From assembly GCA_964304625.1 (NCBI GenBank), contig OZ199839.1, positions 6,882,001-6,946,000 on the forward strand: a stretch of DNA of 64,000 bases, read 5' to 3'. Origin of the DNA: Kudoa neothunni. Lineage: Eukaryota > Cnidaria. A program made the translations under genes and the position numbers. The notes below the pieces were generated by a model. The model searched no databases. It was not told the DNA's origin and saw only the letters and a program-made list of their open reading frames with translations. The first letter of the stretch is position 1. Every line of letters begins with the position of its first letter. Of this stretch, positions 23,895 through 34,768 are shown piece after piece.

Positions 23895-25838
23895 TCTATA
23901 TATAAAAGTTCTTATCTGTCTGTCAGTGTGTGTGTTTGCAGCAGTACATATGTGTCATGGATAAACTTTTTTTAAATACAGCTTTTAGTTTGCATTTGAA
24001 TAGATGTTATTGTTAATAAAAATCGTTCATTTACATAGAAGTATAAATATAATCAATATCGTTATTAGAAGTAGGGAATTTTCTGGTTGTTAACATCAAT
24101 TACCAGAGTAAAGGGTACCTGAATAATATTGATGTTTGTTTACTTCAGAGTGATACTCAATTAGACTGAACTTTCATTCACCATATAAAAAGATAATCTT
24201 TTAATTATTCTATGGAATGTGTTAGAAATGTTATATACGTCGTTTGGAATAATTTTAAGACAAATAAAACTATTAACGTCACATTTACAAGAGATGTAGT
24301 AATTCCTTTAAAGTTTATGTCATAACCAAATTATTTTAGATACAGATTCATTTTTCAAGCACTAAAGATACATTATAGGTAAAAAGACTTAAGATCATTT
24401 TAAATAAAACACATAATTCGATATTACAAGTTGTTACCACGTTTAAATAATTTGGGTCTATACGCATTCTAAAAACGATGTAAGATGTGTGTAGAGTTTT
24501 CAAGTAATTAAATTTTTGTGATAACTTCTTAAATGAAAATTATGCTCCATTGGAATTCCTGAGATATTAAAATTTCATTTTATGAAATATATCGATTCAG
24601 ATTGAAACTATATTCGTTTTTTCGATAAGTTTCTACCCATTTTTTGGTTTTCCTAAACATTCTCTGCAAAACGATTGACATAAATAATTTGATAAGTTTC
24701 TATATTTGCTGAGATAATTTTTTAAATAATGTTTAAGGTCTTATCTACCTAATTATTCCTTACCCCCCCCCCGACCTTAAGGTTAATATTCGAACCAATA
24801 TATAATTTTTTTTCGCTAAAAATAATTCATTATGATATGAAAGTTGCATGAAAATTGCGACACCGTATTCTATATGTAGTTTAAGAATTTATATTCACGA
24901 TTACTTTTGCAAAAAATACAGTCCCCTCTCAATACACGTCATGTAAGTTAATAAGAAATTACTAGTCTATTCGATCGAACCGCTATTTACACAAAGTTTT
25001 CTTTAATCTAAGAATAGTTCAATACAAATAAATTTTTTAAGGCAATCAAACAGCATTTTAATTTTTAGAGGTGCATTCCTTCGAGAAAACCAGTTGATAT
25101 TTAAGCATTATTGTAATTTTCCAAAACAAAAAACATTTAAATTTTAGATTTATTCTTATTATGATAATTAAGTTTGTATATTTTTGAACCAGTGAGTATT
25201 TTTGTTAAAAACATATGTTGCATTAATTAAAAAATCGGAAAATTATGTTAAAATAGTGAATATATAAGTTACCGCTTATAGCATTTTAAAACATCATTAA
25301 CATCCTTTATAAAATTGCAAAAAGGGAGTAACAATTAATATTTTTATTTCTGATGCATCTTAGGTTGTTTTTATTTTTTTAATTATCGTTTATAGACTAA
25401 TAATACATTTAATAACCAGAAGAATTAATTTTGATCGCAAAATTTTGAAAAGGATTAAAAGTCCTATTAAGTTACTTGATGATTTTATTTAATAAATAAA
25501 TGAACATTAATCGTTAATTACATCCCTCACAAAATTAGGTGATTATATTTTTGGTCAATAATTTGTAAAATAAACTTAAAAATACTCATTAATTTCCCTC
25601 AATACCTCTATTTATATTTGAATGGAAAGCGCGTGCATAATTTGGTGTATCTAAATCATCACATTGCAACAATTATGACAAGCTTTAAAATGCATAAATT
25701 AAAATAAAAAATAAAATTTACAGGGTTTAAAGTGCTAATTACATTAAACCTAACGTAGAATTTCTCTATTCTGAAATAAGACTAAAAGTTAATATTTTCC
25801 ATTACATAGTACCAGGCAAAGCTGGGCATTAGCGCAAG
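23895..25838 (+). mobile_element. Helitron-like non-autonomous repeat, copy 2
   Basis: Starts with TCTATATATAAAAG (TC is the Helitron 5' dinucleotide) and continues into the same TCTGTCTGTC run as copy 1. It aligns with 4710-6659 along its length, ending at GCGCAAG then T, a decayed CTRR|T. It abuts the preceding Helitron-like 3' end with a single T between. It has no coding domain. It ends about 230 nt upstream of the large receptor-like gene. Confidence 0.6.
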
Positions 25839-26067
25839 TATAATATAAAAATCGTTTGAGTGAATGAAGAACGTTATATTTGGGGAATCAGAAACAATCA
25901 AAAATACTCGAAAAGATGATTGTCTATTCATATAAAATTTTATCACATTTGAATAGTTATTATCTTTTCGTAAGATCGAAGATGGTTATTTTTTAATTGA
26001 ATTCCTCTATTCATATTGATACAAATTTAGAATTAACATTTTTTGTTAATTCACAAATAGTAAGATA

Positions 26068-29000
26068 ATGATGATGAGATTGTCTTCGATACAACGATAT
26101 GCTTCCACAATATATCTGTTGATTTTCAGTCGTAATTTTCTTTGAGATTATAGATATATTAATCGTTATTAGTGTTATGTGCGAAAAATGTGCTCTCTGA
26201 TAATATCGATAATAATTTAATGGAAGTGAATTTTTCATACCGTAAATTGGAATATATTATTTCACTTTCTGGATACAATATTGAGAATAGCTTCAGATAC
26301 TGTGCCTTCCAATATTATGGACAAACTAGAGAAGCAATTAGCCTCGCCTCTAAGTGCACTACGGGCATAAGTGGTGCAAAATTGGATCAAAATTTAAATA
26401 TGTGTACTTACAAGTGTAAAAGAATTGAGTTAAATCTCAGTGGTGCGGAGTTTAATACAATTAAGTTTTTAAAGTGGTGTCAAGGTATGAGTGAAAATGA
26501 TGTAAAAAAATGTTTGATCAAGAGAGTTTTTGTCATAAAAAGTATAGTAACATATTTGATATTGTTTTAATATAATAAAATAGATCTTTATATAAAGAGT
26601 TCACTGACAGCAACCAAAGCAAATAGCACGTTCACTGTTTTAGTTCGAAGAAAAGAAGGCCGCGATTTGACTGTCAAAGAAAATCTCCTTTTAAAACGTA
26701 TTCTAGGATCGTCGACTGCGTTTTATACATCCAAATCTATTACACTGCATTCAAAATCAGATAAACCTACGTATGTGGTTGAAGTTGAAAATCATCCACC
26801 AGAAGTTTTATTGAGCCCAAAACACCTCGGTGAAAATTGTTTTATTGCCACTGGATCAAAAGAAGACGGCATTAATAATTATTATACAATTACGCTCCAA
26901 AATCCGAAACCATCGCAAATTTGTTATTTTGGAATAAAAGATATTAATGACACTCATTTTTCCTCTAATTGTTCAGAGATGAATAGAGCTGGGCCTTGTC
27001 TTCAGCCTTGCTACAAAGCTACCTTATATCATAAACATAATCCAACCTTGAAATTTGCTCAAGTACTTGTAAAACCCCTTGAAAGGATGATATCGAAAGA
27101 GTTTATTCAAACAATCACATGTAAATTGTAATCTATCTAATGTGTCTTATCGAATCTATAGTCGGCAATCAACCCATTGTTACTGTAACTGGAAAGAACG
27201 GGGCATCTGTTGATTTAACTGGTCTAAAATTAAATGAAGATGGCCGTTCTGTAGGGGGAGCAGCTATCACAGAAATTAAAATAATTGAGAAAAATGTGGG
27301 ACTTAAAGATAATTGGGTAAATCCCGCATGTAACGGTAACGGAGGATGTGATAGTTTTCTATCGATAACTTTGAGTTCACTTCAGCCACTAACAGAATAC
27401 ATTTTAAAAATTAAAATAAAAGGACTTGAAACATTAGATTCTCCCGAAGTTAATTATTATCACCATTATTTATATTTCAAAACTATAGGTAGCGCTAGAT
27501 GTTGATTCCTTATATATAATGTTAAATAGGAGATGAATTAACAAATAGTGGTACCTTCACGATAAGCAACACTTCTGGTCAACATAATGAACTAACTCTA
27601 AATCTATCTAATTCATTTTCCAGTGAAAAAAGTAACAAAGTAAAATGTGATCTCTATTATTCAGTCGTTGGAATTGATAATTCGATATATCCTGCTACAT
27701 GCAAAAAAGATAGTGATAAAAAATTTTGTTCTGGTGCTTGTAACGAAAATTTCAATATAATAAATCTTGATCCTAAAACAAACTACAAAATAACTATCTG
27801 CCCAAATGGATATAATTGTGTTAAAAGCACTGAAATGTTGAGTAATTTACTTTTATTATTCTAACAATAATGAATTTAAATAGCTACTGGAACCGATATA
27901 ACAATAGAAACCTCAGAAATTGAACAAGGAAAAACAACAGTTACATTGACTGTTTCTTCAACTGATAATTCAGGAACTTCTTGGGCATACATTCTACTGG
28001 AACAAGAATCTAACAAAATTATCAAGGATTGTTTGAATGGTAGTTGCGAAACTGTCCTAGCGAGTGGATCTAACACCATAGAACCCTTATGGGCTTCTCT
28101 CAACTGCGAAGTTGCATATAAACTAGTTGTCATAAATGTAGATTACTCTAAACCAAAAGAACAAAATTTAAAATGTAATTTGTCTTCTATTGAAGGATTA
28201 ACTTTATATTTATAGGTGGTATTGAAGAAAGCAATCAGAACATGCTTCTATATTATAATAAAGTGGAATCAAAGTACATGGTAAAATTCAAAGATAATGA
28301 ACTAACTGGTAAGACTGATAAAGAATGCACAGTCCGAAAATCTAATAATAAACTTTTGAGTTATTCTGATATTGAAATTAACGGGAAAAATATAAATAAA
28401 TGCGACGTGCTGTTAGCAGAATTCGAAATTGATCCTAATAGTCAGAATAAACCAAATTATATTTCCGTTACTTATGAAGACAATAAAACTAAGAAAATAG
28501 ATTCCCAAGAATCGGGGCTTAAAAAAAGTATTATTGCAAAGTCGAGAAATAATGATGAAGATCTACTTTTGGGTGATAATCATGGCAAAAAGGACGAATT
28601 AAAAAATCTCTCTTCACTACTTGAAAAAGATCCAACGTCACAACAATTGACAGAAGTCAAAATTAAAATAGGAAAGGTCTATTCATACTACATAGGTATT
28701 ATATAATTAAATTATAAATTTAACCATTTTTCTAAGATCATTTCAAAGAACTTACTCACATAGCTGAATTAGAAGGTGATAGAATAAAAATGAGTTTAAA
28801 TAAATGTTCATTATCGTGCAAAGCATATAAGGATACCTTGTTAGAGAAATCTGTGATGGAAACAAAATCTGGAAACTCCCCATGTAATTCTGGAAGCTAT
28901 TCGATTCAATTCGATGAGCTAGTAAAAGATTATTACATAAGCTGCCCAGGATATTTTGATTTTCATTATTTCTACGACAATACATTTGTCATGGATCAAG

Positions 29001-32000
29001 CCCCTGTTTTCAGTAGATTTTATTACGAACTAATACATGATGAACAAAAGAAGACATTCACAGTTCAACTGGTTAATCCAGAGCCATCTGAAATGTGCAC
29101 ATTTGAATGGATAGACGCCACAGCATCGAATTCAAACAGTTTTTTTTCAAATGAATGTGATAATAAGGAAAACTGTTTTTTCAGTATGTGTAGCAGCTAC
29201 AGATTTGGATATGTTCATACAAATATAAAGGCGGTTAAAATAAGGGTCCTAAAATTAGGAATGAAACCTACTATCGGTTATCAAAATAATATATACATAC
29301 GTAAGATTTAAATATATTAAATAAATCACTGTTAATTTTTAGTGAAACATGGAAAAGATTTGTCTGCCATAACAGCAGAAAAAAAAATTCAAATAAATGT
29401 TAAAGGGAAAGATAGGAACGAGGATGGCGGGGATGTTGCCGGTCCAGCTCCTTCATGCATGCTAAAATTTTGGAACACATACGCTCCATTAGTTACTGAA
29501 AATGGAAGGAAAGATGTAAGTGGTTCACCTTCTGCTTGTATCTTTGGGGAGGTTAAAATTACCCCTGAACCAACTTATTTACATAATGATATTATGGTAA
29601 CCATAACGGGTATACCTAATTATTCACCAAGAAAATATTTTTTCCATAAAATAAGTATTTTACCAAATATAACGTTATTTAAATATATTTTAAGCTCAAG
29701 ACAACCAACTTTCCATTGATGAGTCTTCATTAACACCTTCAGCTATTGGATTCACGATCACCGGGGATGTTGCAGCATCAGAAAAAATTTGTACCATCTA
29801 CATAAAAGAAAATGATGAATTATATTATCCTGCAATTTGTTCAGAAACGGAGTTATGTGTAAGCTCGTGCAGTTCACGGTTTGACATTACTGGACTTAAC
29901 TCAGATACTACGTATACTCTCAAAATTGTTCCCAGTGGAAACTATGAAACAAAAATTGTTGAAAACAAGCAAACAAGTAACAATCATAATTTATATATTC
30001 AATAAAGAATTAATAATTAATAGGCGGTGAAAAAATTGAATTTATAATTTCAAATAATTCCAAGAAGAACAAGCTTATAATAAAAATTAAACAAATTTTA
30101 AATTGGGCTAGCACTGGAAACTGCAACTATCAGTTATATAAACACGAAACAGACAAACGTAATTGTGTCATATTACGTTTATTATCTTTAAATAGTTTCA
30201 CCTACGAGAATAATAAAGTCTTGCATTGGCTGTGATAGTGATGTTAAAAAATGCAACAAAATTGAATTTGATGATGTATACGATAATAAGTATAACTACA
30301 GGTTGATGATTTATGCAGAGGGAAAATCATCGCCATCCAAGCTATCGATACCAGGTAACTTTTAAAACAATCCCTATTGAGATACATTTATAGCTTTTAT
30401 TCGACGCGGAACACTTGAACAGAAGTTTATACAATCTTCGGATGAAGAATCTGAAAAATTCTCAATTACACTGAAAGATTTTCCTGAGGATAAGTGTATA
30501 ATAAAGATAGCTAGTTTTACAGGGACTGAATATAAAAAGCCACAACTCTGCACAGACGTAAATGGAGATGGTTGCGTAGTGAACTGCAATAGAAATGAAT
30601 TTGAGGTCGGATACATTAATTCAAAAGTTAATCGATATATATCAATATGCTATGGTGTCGATGATGAAGAAGCCAAAAAGTGTAAAAAGGTTCAAGTGTT
30701 CCCATAATAATGAGTAATTGAACTGAATAGTATTTAACTTTAATAATTAAATAATATTCATAGGTTACAAAACAAGATAACACTTATGCAATATCTTATT
30801 CTGATGGAAAAGTAAGTTTCTCTTACAAATCAAACTCAATAACTGATTGGAATATACAATATGACGGGGAAGATGTTCCACAGAATGACACAAGTAACAC
30901 CAGCTTGGAAATAAAAGCTTATTCTGAGACTCCAGAAGATAAATCTACTTTTCTCTTAATTGATAGATACATAAGTTATTATAATATCAGTTCAACATTG
31001 TTATGGCCTGGAATATTATATTACATAAATAATACTTATTTGAATTCTGAGGCCCCTCTAAAATCCGAGATCATTTATTCAATTTCGGGTGATGCTAGTA
31101 ATAGAAAACTCAAAATAAAATTCTCTCCTGGCCCATATAATGACGAGATTTGTCACATCAAAGTATTTAAGGTAAGTGAAAGGAACCCAACTCATCAAGG
31201 TACTGTTCTGAATGGATGCACTGAGGAGAAAAAAGAGTGTTTCCATCTTTGTCAAGATAGTTTTATCAACTTGATAGAAGAAAGTGATAAAGTTGGAATA
31301 ATTGTAAAACGAAGGTTTGATAACGATGGATTCAAACAATACTTTAAAAGTAGCATTGGATTTAACTTTAAAAATAATGTCCTATAGGAAATGACAGTGG
31401 CATAAATATAAGCGACATTAAGAGTATGGAAGTCACCCTTACCGGAGTGGACGTTTATAAGGATATGAAGACCGGTGACGTGGATTCGGTGTGTACAATT
31501 CGCATACGCCGAGCGAATACTTTTTCGACTGAAGCCAGCGCTAATTGTAATAACAATGGTGTATGCAGTACTAGTTGTGAGGGTTCGTACCTTATTACTG
31601 GTCTTACGGCCGGAACAAATTATGTAGTTTCTGTAACGGTAACCAACATTGGAATTAATAACTATGTAAAGAAAACATCATTCCGAACATGTAAAAACTA
31701 AAATTTAAAATTCAAATTCAAAAAATATATTTAGCTGGGGGAAATGATTTAACTGCGAATGATACACTACCAAGCAAAGAGGGTTCCACTGCTACAATAA
31801 CACCATTTGGATCTGAAAATCTTTTCCTGGTCTGCAGAATATATGTCAAAAAGAATGGGACATTGGATTCAAAATATATGGCTACATGTGATGAAATGGG
31901 AGCATGCGAGAATAAATGTGAGGCTAAGTTCAAAATTGTCAACCTAGAATTAGGAGCGACTTACACCGTGACGGTCGAACCATCTGATGGCAAAAAACAA

Positions 32001-32941
32001 AAGGAGTATTCCATTGAAACGAGTATTCCAAATCTATAAGCTTATTTTTAATTATATTTTTCAGTTAATGGTGCTATTTCAACTAAGCATTCGCTTGATG
32101 GAGATAATGACTTGACAATTGAAGTGGATTTTACAGGAAAAAAAGACAATTCAATATGCCCATTTATAATTCAGGAAAAATCCGGAAACGATCAGGAGGG
32201 GGAAATTGTTACATGGTGTAATGATGACGAGGAATGCTCGGCGAATAGATGTACTGTTAACATCAATAACTTGTCGACGGAAAAGGATTATATATTGAAA
32301 CTGAAAGTAAAGGATCACTCACTATATAGATCATATATTATTCAATGTAAATATTTTTTGTTTAAACTATTAAATAATCCTTATTGTTAAATAATATATT
32401 TTGCGAAGACTCGAGAATAGGTCAAATGAAAAGGTAACGAAATTCTAATTATTTGCTCCATATATTTATAATGATTCATTTAGTAAATTAAATAAAAAAT
32501 CTTTGCGGAATAACAAATTTATAGAAGGAGAAAACATAAGGAGCGAGTATGCCAACATTGTAGTAAATGATATCGTTCAGAAAATAATAGAAAAGGTTGA
32601 GAAAAGGTAAACTACCCACAATTTTTTATGTCATATTTATAGCATTATATATAGTAAAATTATTATAATTTAATGAACTGAAAAATAATAAAAATTGTAG
32701 ATAATGAAGAAAATCACAACTACAATGTTGCAAAGAATAGTTATTCGTAATTTACATGATTATTCTCATGTTTTACATTAGATAGGTCTGTCGGAAGTTA
32801 TATGTAACAGAAAATACATATTTGTTGTAGATAATCTCTTTTAGCTTATATGCAATGATACCCATCGTGGCTTCACTTTTTGTGGTGATAGGTATAGCTG
32901 TTTACAGGAAGAATTCTAAGAACATTTCTTACGATCTATAA
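26068..32941 (+). CDS. Large type I membrane protein with cysteine-bearing Fn3-like repeats (unknown family)
   Basis: I assemble 20 exons: 26068-26131, 26173-26484, 26584-27120, 27162-27488, 27530-27841, 27884-28174, 28216-28695, 28764-29300, 29343-29654, 29701-29976, 30024-30158, 30196-30354, 30394-30689, 30764-31349, 31388-31690, 31735-32022, 32065-32346, 32409-32433, 32484-32606 and 32845-32941. This gives 1913 residues. A signal peptide (STIYLLIFSLLCA) is completed across intron 1. Residues about 27-1832 are tandem domains of about 100 residues with the pattern CxI....C(x5-8)CxxxC....ITGL.xxTxYxL.V. The end resembles fibronectin III strands F and G. A transmembrane helix (IPIVASLFVVIGIAVY) lies at about 1887-1902, with tail RKNSKNISYDL. 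Most introns are phase 1. No homologous family is recognised; an adhesion or receptor role is inference. Weakest parts: exon 18 (25 nt) and the 238-nt last intron. Confidence 0.8.
26584..28695 (+). repeat. Supra-repeat unit 1 of the Fn3-like gene (exons 3 to 7)
   Basis: Exon 3 (178 full codons) has a long N-terminal part, then NPKPSQICYFGIKD. Exon 4 has LKLNEDGRSVGG, then PACNGNGGC. Exon 5 has CDLYYS, PATC and FCSGAC. Exons 6 and 7 are more divergent. Exon order and motifs recur in units 2 and 3. Confidence 0.75.
28764..30689 (+). repeat. Supra-repeat unit 2 of the Fn3-like gene (exons 8 to 13)
   Basis: Exon 8 again has exactly 178 full codons and carries NPEPSEMCTFEWIDA. Exon 9 has GKDRNEDGGDV; exon 10 has CTIYIKENDEL, PAIC, CVSSC and ITGLNSDTTYTL. 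The fourth domain is split by an extra intron (30159-30195) into exons 11 and 12. Exon 13 ends at a phase 0 intron, the only one in the gene. Confidence 0.75.
30764..32346 (+). repeat. Supra-repeat unit 3 of the Fn3-like gene (exons 14 to 17)
   Basis: Exon 14 matches exons 3 and 8 (PYNDEICHIKVFKV). Exon 15 matches exons 4 and 9 (GVDVYKDMKTGDV, then NCNNNGVCSTSC and ITGLTAGTNYVVSV). Exon 16 matches exons 5 and 10 (CRIYVKKNGTL, ATCDEMGACENKC). Exon 17 matches exon 6 and exons 11+12 (CPFIIQEKSG). It lacks the fifth domain and leads to the membrane segment. Confidence 0.75.
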
Positions 32942-33388
32942 AGTCAATGATACATTCACTATTCATTACATCAGTTATCTATAATATTATAAAATTTAGT
33001 TAACAAGTTTGTTACTAATTTTTGGAAAAATTATATTTGAAGTATTATAATTATTAGCTGATAACCTTTAGTATTTTTTCAGATTGAACATAAATTTATT
33101 TTCTAAAACTATATAAGCGTTTAAACAACATTTATTTAGCACATTATTGTTTAATTCTTATTCATTGAAATAAGTTTAATATATTTAAAATCAATTAGTT
33201 ATCATAAGAAGTGATCTAAATTAAATGTTATTTGACTAAATTAAAAGATAAACTAGATTCATTAATTTTAATCTTATGGCGTATTTATCAAATATATAAA
33301 TAAATATGTAATTAGTCAAGTAGTTTTCTATTCTCCACAAAATGAGACCGCCTTTAACATTTAACTCTAGCAGCATAAATTCCTATAA
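32942..33388. other. 3' flank of the Fn3-like gene
   Basis: AT-rich sequence without recognisable genes; it probably includes the 3' UTR. Confidence 0.5.
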
Positions 33389-34640
33389 CCCTCCCGGAAC
33401 CCTGAGGGGTCATTCGTGACCCATTTTTGGTAAATGTTTGTTTTTACCTACTTAAACTTTTCATTTCAATTGTTTAGTTCATGTAATATTAGATTAACGT
33501 GTATTGTTTATAAATACAAAATTTAAGATAAATTGTAGTATTCTAAGATTCAAACATTGTGTTTCGTGTTACGTACCACTGATATATGTTATTTGAAACT
33601 ATTTTATATGGCTATATCAAGGGTAATTAATTTATCTGCAAAGAAAAATGATCATTTAAATGTATATTGTCACGACCAAACTGAGGAATATTGTATTTAG
33701 TAACCATTTTTGTTATCTGTTATAAGATTCAGAAGATGGAATAGGATCAAACGAGATTAATCCCACTATTATTGTCGTCCAGGTTATTGCGCGTTGAAAC
33801 CCGAACAGGTCGCTTGATGTTCTTTTAAAGTATTTTATAATATTTGTTTTTTCCATTAATTAAATGAAAATTTTATTAAAATAAAATGGGGCCATATTCT
33901 ACTAAAAAAGAATAATTTAGTCCAATAGTTAATAGATTAAAATTTAGTCACATTATTTCTGTCATGATATCGCCAAATTTCAACGATTCCTTATTCCATA
34001 AAACTAACAAGTAAACATTTATGTTAATCGTTTTATTTTTTAGTGAAATTAAGCTAAGTTATTCCCTTATAACTATTGAAATGATTAAAACCAAATTGAA
34101 AGAAATAAGTTTTGAATCATATTTATATTCTGATTAAAAATATTTTCATTCATAATTCAAATAAATTCATCCACATTTATTCAAACCTAACATTTTTCTT
34201 TATTTCTCAAGATGTGTTGTAAACTTATCTTAATGTAAATCAATAAGGGATTACCTAACTTCACCGGAGTTGCCTCACGTTAGCGACATGGCTGAGCAGC
34301 CTAATATTGATATCAAAAGTGGCGTAGAAGTTTCAATTTTGTTACATTCAGTTAAATACGAAACCGAAATAGTTATACCTATTACACCAACCATTTGAAA
34401 TTTTGTTTTGATAAGTTTAATTGGAAATGTCTCCCGACATGGTCACGATATTTTTAACAAATTCTTTTGTCGCTTTTATATTTTAAACATATATTTTAAT
34501 GTTTAAAAGATTAATTAATCTATATACCAAAAGTTAGAATCATACTCAATCATTATAGTAGAAAACCATTGGGGTCGCCGGCCGGCCGACCGACTCCCAT
34601 GGGAACACACGTAAGTTTTTTGAGTACGATCCTTCGTGGG
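33389..34640. mobile_element. Possible non-autonomous piggyBac-like element
   Basis: The left side reads ATAA then CCCTCCCGGAACC, like the CCCTCCC ends of the element at 38308. The right side ends CCTTCGTGGG then TTAA. Both ends carry GGGGTC subterminal words. End similarity is weak and no coding is seen, so this is tentative. Confidence 0.3.
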
Positions 34641-34768
34641 TTAATTGTTCAGATATTTCTTGATACATAAATATAAGTTCTACCATAACTTTTAGTTTAT
34701 GAATTAATTAATTTTCTATATTTTAAACTTGAAAGTACAAAAAAATAATTGGAATTTTATAAACATAA

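Noticed and set aside
24766-24774. Short C run inside Helitron-like copy 2 as a special signal
   Set aside because: A simple homopolymer; copy 1 has only a CCCCC at the equivalent place, so it is length drift.
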